The position numbers were made by a program, and so were the translations under genes. A stretch of 8,289 nucleotides of DNA from an uncultured Solirubrobacteraceae bacterium. GTDB lineage: Bacteria > Actinomycetota > Thermoleophilia > Solirubrobacterales > Solirubrobacteraceae. Positions 1 through 5,853 of the stretch are shown in pieces; position 1 is the stretch's first letter; each line of letters begins with the position of its first letter. The notes below the pieces were generated by a model. The model saw nothing but the letters and a program-made list of their open reading frames with translations. It had not been told where the DNA came from and did not search any database. The stretch covers positions 1 to 8,289 of the forward strand of contig CATPBV010000088.1 in assembly GCA_955652345.1 (NCBI GenBank). The letters are read 5' to 3'.

Positions 1-1
1 C

Positions 2-118
2 GCCGACGAGGAGATCCGGCTCACCCATGATTTCTCCGAGCACGAGCGCGAGATCCTGGTCGCCGGCGGCCTGCTGTCGTATCTACGAGAGCGCGAGGGC
101 TCAGCGACGCGCCACTAG
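2..118 (+). CDS. C-terminal fragment of a probable aconitase-superfamily hydratase (5' end outside window)
   Basis: Frame 2 is open from the left edge and ends at TAG (116-118), leaving the last 38 residues of a protein. The tail reads approximately LTHDFSEHEREILVAGGLL followed by SYLRERE. A closing 'S/T-x-x-E-R-E-I-I/L-x-A-G-G-L-L-x-Y' pattern is, from memory, typical of the short bacterial aconitate hydratases and related isopropylmalate-isomerase-like enzymes, which isomerise citrate/isocitrate or similar hydroxy-acids with a 4Fe-4S cluster. No cluster cysteines or catalytic residues lie in this fragment, so the assignment rests on the tail alone. That a gene ends here is much surer than its name. 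Its last 18 bases overlap the 3' end of the convergent thioesterase gene, and no terminator hairpin fits between them. Confidence 0.5.
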   Translation, partial: ADEEIRLTHDFSEHEREILVAGGLLSYLREREGSATRH

Positions 119-874
119 CAGAGCCTGCATGGCCCGTCCGACGCGCCCGCGCGCATCGAACAGCTCGCTCTCGGCGACCGCGCTCGCGCCGGCAACCACG
201 CGCGTGCGCGCGCGCAGGCAGATCCACTCGCCGGCCGGCTCGCGCTCGACGTACAGCGTCAGATCGGGGTTGATGAACAGATATTCGTCCCACGACAGGT
301 TCGCGCTGATGCCATTGCCGAAGTCCGCCGCCGCCGCGACGCGCTGGAGCGGCGAGGGCTCCTCACCGGCCACGATCGGGGCTCGCAGGCGCAGCCAGGC
401 GGTGCAAGGTCCGGCGCCGAACGACCCGCTGACGAACCTGATCTCGACGGCGTCGGGATAGAACATCGGCCGGTACGGGGCATGGAAGTCGCTTGGGCGC
501 CCAAGCTCGGGCCCGTCCGGCGGCTCCTCGGGGTCCTCGTCACCGCCTTGCACCTCGGCGGGCTTCACCTGCAGGGCACGCGCCCGGGCGACCTCCACGC
601 CCCCGGCGGCGAGGGTCGCCTCGAGCAGTCTCACCCGTCTGCCCGGCCTCACGACCTCCGCGTGGACCTCGAGCTCCCCGATCGGCACCGGGCGCAGGAA
701 CTCGTAGGTCACCCGCGTGAGCGCCAGGTGTGGGCTGCCGTCGGCAAGCTCGAGCTCTCGCATCAGCAGCGCCGCCGGGGCACCGCCGTGCTGGGCATCG
801 GGGTCCCATGGTCCGCGAGCGAGCTCGGTTGCGCGAAACCGCCGCCCAGCCCGCATGAACACCGCATCGGCCAC
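101..874 (-). CDS. Acyl-CoA thioesterase family protein (TesB-like double hotdog)
   Basis: A 257-residue protein if begun at GTG 874; an in-frame ATG at 856 would give 251. It resembles the TesB-like/4HBT_3 thioesterases, which hydrolyse acyl-CoA in the cytosol; the substrate cannot be read from sequence. The first hotdog (about residues 13-105) carries the family motif QHGGAPAALL (28-37), on the helix wrapped by the sheet, and the strand pattern TRVTYEFLRPVPIGELEV (53-70). An acidic, proline-rich linker (about 107-130) separates the second hotdog (about 140-257), with DFGNGIS (184-190), INPDLTLYVER (201-211) and the closing GRAMQALLV strand. I chose GTG 874 because a -10-like TACGGT lies 8 nt before it and neither start has a Shine-Dalgarno sequence. 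The open frame continues far upstream across pdxS, but that part is pdxS shadow. It is divergent from pdxS across 37 bp and convergent, with overlap, to the aconitase-like gene. Confidence 0.85.
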   Translation of the reverse strand: MADAVFMRAGRRFRATELARGPWDPDAQHGGAPAALLMRELELADGSPHLALTRVTYEFLRPVPIGELEVHAEVVRPGRRVRLLEATLAAGGVEVARARALQVKPAEVQGGDEDPEEPPDGPELGRPSDFHAPYRPMFYPDAVEIRFVSGSFGAGPCTAWLRLRAPIVAGEEPSPLQRVAAAADFGNGISANLSWDEYLFINPDLTLYVEREPAGEWICLRARTRVVAGASAVAESELFDARGRVGRAMQALLVARR

Positions 875-882
875 GGCGGGAC

Positions 883-888
883 ACCGTA
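883..888 (-). promoter_or_regulatory. Putative -10 element of a leaderless promoter for the thioesterase gene
   Basis: Read on the minus strand, the hexamer TACGGT fits the actinobacterial TAnnnT pattern. It is followed by 8 nt and then the GTG start at 874. A start point 6-8 nt below a -10 would fall on or next to the start codon, giving a leaderless mRNA, which agrees with the lack of a Shine-Dalgarno sequence. No recognisable -35 box lies 16-18 bp upstream. This is inference from spacing only. Confidence 0.4.
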
Positions 889-897
889 CCGCCCGGC

Positions 898-903
898 TAC
901 ACT
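898..903 (+). promoter_or_regulatory. Putative -10 element of a leaderless promoter for pdxST
   Basis: TACACT is close to the TATAAT consensus and ends 8 nt before the pdxS ATG at 912, so transcription would begin at or next to the A of ATG. The only purine-rich stretch before the start (AGG at 905-907) is just 4 nt away, too close for normal ribosome binding. No -35 box is evident at 16-18 bp. The element sits 9 bp from the opposed -10 of the thioesterase gene, so the two promoters share the same 37-bp spacer and may interfere with each other or share an activator. Confidence 0.45.
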
Positions 904-911
904 CAGGCGCG

Positions 912-1817
912 ATGAGCGAAGACTTCACGACGCCCCGCGACGAAGCCACGTTCACAGTCAAGGCGGGTCTCGCCGAGATGCTGAAGGGCGGCGTGATCAT
1001 GGATGTGGTTACGTCCGAGCAGGCCAAGATCGCCGAGGATGCGGGCGCCGCAGCGGTGATGGCGCTCGAGCGCGTGCCAGCCGATATCCGACGCGATGGC
1101 GGCGTCGCGCGGATGTCAGACCCGGCGATGATCCAGGGCATCCAGGAGGCAGTGACGATCCCAGTCATGGCGAAGGCCCGAATCGGACATTTCGCAGAGG
1201 CGCAGGTGCTCGAGGCGCTGGAGGTCGACTACGTCGACGAGTCGGAGGTGCTGACCCCGGCCGACGAGGTCAACCACATCGATAAGTGGGCTTTCAAGGT
1301 CCCGTTTGTGTGCGGGGCCACCAATCTTGGCGAGGCGCTGCGCCGGATCGGCGAAGGCGCCGCGATGATCCGTTCCAAGGGCGAGGCGGGGACCGGCGAC
1401 ATCGTTCAGGCGGTCCGCCACCTGCGGGTCATCCGCGGCGAGATCCGGAGGCTGACCGCGCTCGATGACGACGAGCTCGCCGCCGCCGCGAAGGACCATC
1501 AGGCGCCACTCGAACTGGTCCGGCGCGTGGCCGCCGACGGAAGGCTTCCGGTCGTGCTGTTCTGCGCGGGCGGGATCGCGACCCCCGCGGACGCCTCGCT
1601 GGTGATGCAGCTCGGCGCCGAGGGAGTGTTCGTCGGCTCCGGGATCTTCAAGTCCGAGGACCCGGAGCGCCGTGCCCGCGCAATCGTCGAGGCGACGACC
1701 CACTACCAGGATCCTGCCCGCGTCGCCGCTGCGTCCACGGGACTCGGCCAGGCGATGCTCAGCCTCGAGACCTCCAAGCTCGAAAGCGAGCAGCTGCTGG
1801 CGCATCGCGGCTGGTGA
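912..1817 (+). CDS. pdxS: Pyridoxal 5'-phosphate synthase, lyase/synthase subunit PdxS
   Basis: A 301-residue (beta/alpha)8-barrel protein, near the usual family length of about 295. PdxS joins ribose 5-phosphate (or ribulose 5-phosphate), glyceraldehyde 3-phosphate and ammonia supplied by PdxT into pyridoxal 5'-phosphate; the family forms a dodecamer that binds up to twelve PdxT subunits. The catalytic signatures are intact: GGVIMDV with Asp31 (Asp24 in B. subtilis), PVMAKARIGHF with the Schiff-base Lys88 (B. subtilis Lys81), and IRSKGEAGTGD with Lys156 (B. subtilis Lys149), all at a constant offset of seven residues. Phosphate-binding glycine motifs FCAGGIATPADA and GAEGVFVGSGIFKSEDP are also present. 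ATG 912 is chosen because MSEDFTTPRDEATF matches typical PdxS N-termini and a -10-like box lies just upstream; the frame is open further upstream but has no family similarity there. Its TGA is embedded in the pdxT start. Confidence 0.98.
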   Translation: MSEDFTTPRDEATFTVKAGLAEMLKGGVIMDVVTSEQAKIAEDAGAAAVMALERVPADIRRDGGVARMSDPAMIQGIQEAVTIPVMAKARIGHFAEAQVLEALEVDYVDESEVLTPADEVNHIDKWAFKVPFVCGATNLGEALRRIGEGAAMIRSKGEAGTGDIVQAVRHLRVIRGEIRRLTALDDDELAAAAKDHQAPLELVRRVAADGRLPVVLFCAGGIATPADASLVMQLGAEGVFVGSGIFKSEDPERRARAIVEATTHYQDPARVAAASTGLGQAMLSLETSKLESEQLLAHRGW

Positions 1818-2434
1818 GCGCGCTGCCAGCAGCGGCTACGCCGGCGTACTCGTCGTCGGACTCATCGGACGGCCTGACCAAGACGGTCGGGGTCCTCGCC
1901 CTTCAAGGCGACTTCGAGGCTCACGCCAAGATGCTTCGCAAGATCGGCGCACAAGCGCGCGAAGTCCGGGTGCCAGCTGACCTTGGCGGGCTCGACGCGT
2001 TGGTCATTCCCGGGGGCGAGTCGACGGTGATGACGCTCGGAATCGAGCGCGAGGGACTCGCCGAGCCCCTGCGCCTGCTGGCGGCATCAGGTACACCCAT
2101 TCTCGGCACGTGCGCCGGGATGATCATGCTCGACCGCGACCATCTCGGCGTACTCGACATCACGACGTCTCGGAACGCGTTCGGGCGACAGCTGCGCTCG
2201 TTCGAGGCTGACGTAGAGCTGGAGGGGCTCCACGGCGGGCCGGTTCACGCGGTATTCATCCGCGCGCCATGGGTGGTCGAGCACGGACCGCGGGTGGAGG
2301 TTCTCGGATGCGTCGACGAGCACCCCGTGGCGATCCGGCAGGACCGGATCCTGGCGGTCGCCTTTCACCCCGAGCTGGCCGGCGACACGCGCCTGCACGA
2401 GCTCCTGCTCTCGATCAATGGGGACCGCGACTAG
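1814..2434 (+). CDS. pdxT: Pyridoxal 5'-phosphate synthase, glutaminase subunit PdxT
   Basis: A 206-residue class I glutaminase that hydrolyses glutamine and channels ammonia to PdxS. The conserved N-terminal strand TVGVLALQGDFEAH begins only at residue 24. The oxyanion/glutamine loop IPGGEST is at 65-71, the nucleophile Cys100 is in GTCAGMI, the SRNAFGRQ(L)xSFE segment that contacts PdxS is at 119-131, and the His185/Glu187 pair is in FHPEL: a complete Cys-His-Glu triad. The start is GTG 1814, overlapping the pdxS stop as GTGA. It is the only ATG, GTG or TTG in frame before the conserved strand, so the protein has about 22 extra, Ala/Ser-rich residues at its N-terminus. No Shine-Dalgarno sequence precedes it, so translation probably depends on ribosomes finishing pdxS. 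Its TAG stop shares the palindrome CTAG with the stop of the convergent gene. Confidence 0.97.
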   Translation: MSALPAAATPAYSSSDSSDGLTKTVGVLALQGDFEAHAKMLRKIGAQAREVRVPADLGGLDALVIPGGESTVMTLGIEREGLAEPLRLLAASGTPILGTCAGMIMLDRDHLGVLDITTSRNAFGRQLRSFEADVELEGLHGGPVHAVFIRAPWVVEHGPRVEVLGCVDEHPVAIRQDRILAVAFHPELAGDTRLHELLLSINGDRD

Positions 2435-2835
2435 CGCCGCGCCGCCGGCTCGCGGCTGCGAGCGCTGTAGTCGAGGAGCTCGCGCTCGAACAACTCCCAG
2501 TCGAATGGTTGATGGCCGCCCGGATCAGGAGGAAGATCGGCGGGTTCCGTCGCCGGAGCGTGCAGCTCCTCGCCGCCGTCACCGATGCGCGAGAGCCATG
2601 CCCCGAGCGACGAGGCCCCGATCCCGACGCCGTAGAGGACCGCTGCGGCCCTCAGGTGGCCCGTGATCCAGGCAACCGTGCCGAGCGCATAGAGCGCAAG
2701 CGAAGCCAGCACCAGGCGCCGCGAGTCGGGGCTTCGGCGCTCGCGCCGAGGTGCCTTCGCGAGCACGCTCGCGACGATCAGCGCCGCCAGTCCGGCGGCG
2801 ACCACGAGCTTCCAGCCACTCGAGTGCACGATCAT
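2431..2835 (-). CDS. Small three-helix membrane protein of unknown function
   Basis: A 134-residue protein I do not recognise. It has three hydrophobic segments, about residues 9-26, 41-58 and 62-82, with an Arg-rich loop between the first two (KAPRRERRSPDSRR), which would favour a cytosolic loop. After the third helix comes a Pro/Asp-rich linker (about 85-109) and a conserved-looking amphipathic tail with PFDWELFERELLDYSAR (110-126). It therefore looks like an inner-membrane protein with a cytosolic C-terminal handle; that is inference. ATG 2835 is preceded by only a weak GGGGT about 6 nt away. It lies 44 bp below the P5CDH gene on the same strand and may be the last gene of the proline operon. 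Its TAG stop overlaps the pdxT stop. Strong G/C third positions and the hydrophobic pattern support real coding. Confidence 0.75.
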   Translation of the reverse strand: MIVHSSGWKLVVAAGLAALIVASVLAKAPRRERRSPDSRRLVLASLALYALGTVAWITGHLRAAAVLYGVGIGASSLGAWLSRIGDGGEELHAPATEPADLPPDPGGHQPFDWELFERELLDYSARSREPAARR

Positions 2836-2879
2836 GGGACTACCCCGATGATCGGCAGCTACGCCTCGGGCCTAAATAG

Positions 2880-4448
2880 CTAGACCACCAAGCCGTGACG
2901 CATCGTGTTCTCGCTCACGGCGCGGGGCTCGACGAACTGGCGCAGATAATCCGGACCTCCCGCCTTGCTGCCGGTTCCCGACAGGCGGTTTCCACCGAAC
3001 GGCTGGCGCCCGACCATCGCGCCGGTGATGCCCCGATTGACGTACAGGTTGCCCACCGGGGTCCGGCGGCGGACATACCGGACGGTGGCCGGGTCGCGGG
3101 CGAAAAGGCCGCCGGTGAGGGCGAATCGCAGGCCGTCGACGACATCGCAGGCGTGTTCGACGTCGCGGACCCGGTCGATCGCCAGCAGCGGCCCGAAGAT
3201 CTCCTCCGCCAGCACGGGAGAATCCGGCGGCAGATCCGTGGCGACGGTCGGCGGGCAGAACCATCCGCGGTCCGGCACGGGTTCCACGCGGACGGCGATC
3301 CGTCCCTGACTCGCCGCCAGCTCCGCATACCGGGCCACTCGCTCCTGCGCCGAGGACTCGATCACGGGTGGCACCTCGGTCTCGAGCTCCTGTGCGTGGC
3401 CGACCACGAGCACCCGCACCGCGCCGGCGACGCGCTCGATCAGCTGGTCGGCGATCGCCTCGTGCACGAGCACCCGCGCCGCCGCCGAGCACTTCTGACC
3501 GGCGTAGGCGAACGCCGAGGACACGATCCCCGGGACCGCTTCGTCGAGGTCCGCGTCGGCGTCGACGATCACGCAATTCTTGCCTCCGAGCTCGGCTACG
3601 ACCCGCTTGATCTCGCGCTGGCCGTCGGCCGGTTCGGCCGCGGCGCGGACGATCTCGAGGCCGACCGGCAACGAGCCCGTGAACACGATCGTCGCGACGT
3701 CCGGGTGGCGGACGAGCGCCGCCCCGGCGTCGCCCTCGCCGGGCAGCAACGCGAGCGCGTCCGCGGGCACGCCTCCGGCGCGCAGGGCCTGCACCAACGG
3801 CAGCGCGCACCCAGGCGACTGCTCGGCGGGTTTCAGCACCACGGTGTTCCCCGTCGCCAGCGCCCCGGCGGTCATCCCGCATGCAATCGCCAGCGGGAAG
3901 TTCCAGGGGGAAATCACCGCAGCGACTCCACGCGGAAAGTAGTCCAGCTCGTTGCGCTCGCCTGGCACCTGGAGCAGGGCGGCGCCGCGATCGAGCTCAA
4001 TCGCGCCGCGGGCGTAGTACTCGAGAAAGTCGATCGCCTCGCACACGTCAGAATCGGCCTCGCGCCACGGCTTTGCGCACTCCCTGACCTCGAGCGCAGC
4101 CAGCTCGAGTCGCCGCTCGCGAAGCCACTGGGCGGCGGCGAGCAGCGCGGCGGCGCGCTCCTTCGCCGGGCGCATGCCCCAGTCGCCGCGCGCCCGGCGC
4201 GCCGTAGCGACCGCCTCAGCGACGTCGGACTCGCTTGCTCGGGGACAACGCGCGATGACCCGATCCGGGTCGCCGGGATCGGTGCTGAGGAGCTCCTCGC
4301 CGGAGCGGGAGTCGCCTCCGATCATGACCGGGACGCTCAGCGGCAGCTGCTGATCGAGCCGGGCGAGGGCGTCGGAGAGCTGCGCCCGGACCGCAGCGCG
4401 GCGCAGCTCGAGCACCGGCTCGTTGGCGAATGGGGGCAGCTCGGCCAC
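2880..4448 (-). CDS. L-glutamate gamma-semialdehyde (1-pyrroline-5-carboxylate) dehydrogenase
   Basis: A 522-residue aldehyde dehydrogenase that oxidises glutamate semialdehyde, the open form of P5C, to glutamate with NAD+: the second step of proline degradation. Visible landmarks are VISPWNFPLAIACG with Asn183 (oxyanion), the NAD-site Lys206 in VVLKPAEQSP, FTGSLPVGLEI (256-266) in the nucleotide-binding domain, the general base Glu286 in VAELGGKN, the nucleophile Cys320 in GQKCSAA, and EEIFGP with Glu416. The stretch GNLYVNRGITGAMVGRQPFGG (466-486) is diagnostic of P5CDH (RocA/PruA or the PutA C-terminal half) rather than a generic ALDH. CAKPWREADSDVCEAIDF also matches this subfamily. The start is GTG 4448: an in-frame TGA lies five codons upstream, and GAGGT sits 9 nt before it. 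It follows PRODH by 34 bp in another frame. Nothing essential appears to be missing. Confidence 0.95.
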   Translation of the reverse strand: MAELPPFANEPVLELRRAAVRAQLSDALARLDQQLPLSVPVMIGGDSRSGEELLSTDPGDPDRVIARCPRASESDVAEAVATARRARGDWGMRPAKERAAALLAAAQWLRERRLELAALEVRECAKPWREADSDVCEAIDFLEYYARGAIELDRGAALLQVPGERNELDYFPRGVAAVISPWNFPLAIACGMTAGALATGNTVVLKPAEQSPGCALPLVQALRAGGVPADALALLPGEGDAGAALVRHPDVATIVFTGSLPVGLEIVRAAAEPADGQREIKRVVAELGGKNCVIVDADADLDEAVPGIVSSAFAYAGQKCSAAARVLVHEAIADQLIERVAGAVRVLVVGHAQELETEVPPVIESSAQERVARYAELAASQGRIAVRVEPVPDRGWFCPPTVATDLPPDSPVLAEEIFGPLLAIDRVRDVEHACDVVDGLRFALTGGLFARDPATVRYVRRRTPVGNLYVNRGITGAMVGRQPFGGNRLSGTGSKAGGPDYLRQFVEPRAVSENTMRHGLVV

Positions 4449-4457
4449 CGTGGCTGG

Positions 4458-4472
4458 ACCTCACCCACCTCC
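4458..4472 (-). promoter_or_regulatory. Double ribosome-binding site for the P5C dehydrogenase gene
   Basis: On the minus strand two Shine-Dalgarno-like motifs stand in tandem in the PRODH-P5CDH gap: GGAGGT (4467-4472), 18 nt from the GTG start, and GAGGT (4458-4462), 9 nt from it. The nearer one has normal spacing and fixes the start at GTG 4448. It is the only strong Shine-Dalgarno sequence I see among the genes of the window. Confidence 0.7.
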
Positions 4473-4482
4473 GGAGAGGGCG

Positions 4483-5853
4483 CTACGGCGCCGCAAGCAG
4501 CACCTCGAGCGGCGTTCCCCTGGCCTGCTCTGACAGGAACGACTCGTTGCTCGTGTTCTCGAGCAGCCGGCGAACGAGGTACGCCATCCCCGCCACGAGG
4601 TCGCCGACCGGACAATACGTGCGCACGCGCATGCCCAGCGACGCGAGCGCGTCCTGGAGCTCGTCGCCGAGGCCGCGGAGGACTTGCAGCTCGAGGTCGC
4701 GGTCCTCGCCGCCCAGCATCCTGCTCGCGGCGATCGCGTTCGCGACCGAGCGCAGGTTGTGCGAAGCGATCGCCACCCGGACCGCCGGCCGCGACTGGAG
4801 CAGCCGCACGGTGAGCTCCTCGAAGTTGCGGTCGCACTCGGCCTTGACCTCGAACACAGGCGTCGGCCACCCGTGCTGGCGCGCCTGAACCAGCTCATGG
4901 TCCCAGTATGCGCCCTTCACGAGGCGTACCTGAAGTGGCGATGAGCGCGGCGAAGTGCGCGCCCACTCGAGGATCCGCGCAGCTTGGTCGGGAGAGTCGC
5001 GCAGATACGCCTGGAGCACGAGCCCTGCGGACGGCCCCTCCAGGAACTCGGGCTCGATCAGCAGCTCGAGCACCAGCTCGAGCACCGCCTCGCGCGAGTC
5101 CAAGGACTCCATGTCGATGTGTACGTGCGCGCCCAGCTCGCGGGCGTGCCGCAGAAGCGGGCGGAGCCGTCCGGCCGCGTCGCGGCGTCCTCTCTCCGGA
5201 GCGTCGGCCCGCAGCAGCGGCGTCAGCGCCGAGATCTTGACGGAGACGTTGGCGCGCGGGATCGGGCCGGAGCTGTCCGCCTCGAGCGTCGGCCGGCTCG
5301 CCCACCGGGGCGATGCGGTCGCGATCTGCTCGAGCGCCTCGTCGCAGCGGTTGGCGTAGTGGTCGGCCTCGGGCTCGGTGACGGTGGCCTCTCCGAGGAG
5401 GTCGACCGAGCTCGCCACTCCTCGGTCCCACAGCGCGCGGAGCCCTGCGAGCGCCTCGGCGGGGCTCTCGGCGACGATGAAGCGATGCGCCATGTGCTTG
5501 ACCCCGGCAGCTGCGGCCGCTCCCAGCGCGGTTCGCCCGGCCCTGGTGTGTGCGATCCGCATCGCCGCGGCGATTGGCGGCGGAGCTTCTGGGACTTCCT
5601 CGAGGAGATCCCGAAGATGGCGCGCGAGATCATCGAGCGACCTGCACGCTGGGGTGACATCGACGAACCGGAACAGCGCGGCTTTCAGCTGTTGGTCCGA
5701 AGAAGCGAAGTCCATCGCTCGCGCGTCGAGCGCTCGCATCGGGTGACGGGCGCTCGACGGAAACGCCGCGGCAAGCTCGCCGCCGATCTCACGGATGTGG
5801 CGCTCCAGCTCGTCGCGATCGATGCTCGCCGGATCGACGCTCACCCCGGTCAT
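4483..5853 (-). CDS. Proline dehydrogenase, PutA-type PRODH domain as a separate protein
   Basis: A 456-residue flavoenzyme that oxidises L-proline to 1-pyrroline-5-carboxylate, passing electrons through FAD to membrane quinone. The barrel starts near residue 120. VSVKISALTPLL (203-214), HIDMES (245-250, Asp247 like E. coli PutA Asp370), VLQAYLRDS, and RLVKGAYWD with Arg310, Lys313, Tyr316 and Trp317 match PutA Arg431, Lys434, Tyr437 and Trp438. ASHN supplies His365 (PutA His487), and RTYCPVG with Tyr413 followed by YLVRRLLEN with Arg428/Arg429 keeps the exact PutA spacing of Tyr540 and Arg555/Arg556. The N-terminal 120 residues resemble the alpha domain of PutA, making it longer than the roughly 300-residue monofunctional PRODHs. 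No DNA-binding ribbon-helix-helix domain is present. Its ATG overlaps the stop of the DUF2127 gene (ATGA) with no good Shine-Dalgarno sequence, implying translational coupling. Confidence 0.95.
   Translation of the reverse strand: MTGVSVDPASIDRDELERHIREIGGELAAAFPSSARHPMRALDARAMDFASSDQQLKAALFRFVDVTPACRSLDDLARHLRDLLEEVPEAPPPIAAAMRIAHTRAGRTALGAAAAAGVKHMAHRFIVAESPAEALAGLRALWDRGVASSVDLLGEATVTEPEADHYANRCDEALEQIATASPRWASRPTLEADSSGPIPRANVSVKISALTPLLRADAPERGRRDAAGRLRPLLRHARELGAHVHIDMESLDSREAVLELVLELLIEPEFLEGPSAGLVLQAYLRDSPDQAARILEWARTSPRSSPLQVRLVKGAYWDHELVQARQHGWPTPVFEVKAECDRNFEELTVRLLQSRPAVRVAIASHNLRSVANAIAASRMLGGEDRDLELQVLRGLGDELQDALASLGMRVRTYCPVGDLVAGMAYLVRRLLENTSNESFLSEQARGTPLEVLLAAP

Noticed and set aside
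717..911. Extension of pdxS upstream to an earlier in-frame start.
   Set aside because: The added 65 residues overlap the thioesterase coding region, and typical PdxS N-termini begin at the residue encoded at 912.
875..1168. Extension of the thioesterase frame upstream through pdxS, which would give a 355-residue protein.
   Set aside because: The extra 98 residues lie opposite the start of pdxS and its promoter and show no thioesterase similarity; the hotdog fold is complete from GTG 874 or ATG 856.
4449..4482. The PRODH-P5CDH boundary as a frameshifted or nonsense-broken PutA fusion.
   Set aside because: The downstream frame has its own in-frame upstream stop, a GTG start and a well-spaced GAGGT, and joining the two would need both stop loss and a frameshift. 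Two real genes are the simpler reading.
2895..4814. A 639-codon open frame on the plus strand opposite P5CDH and PRODH.
   Set aside because: It has no recognisable domain, is rich in Arg/His/Gly/Pro runs, and spans the gap between two well-supported minus-strand genes. This is the usual antisense shadow of GC-rich codon use.
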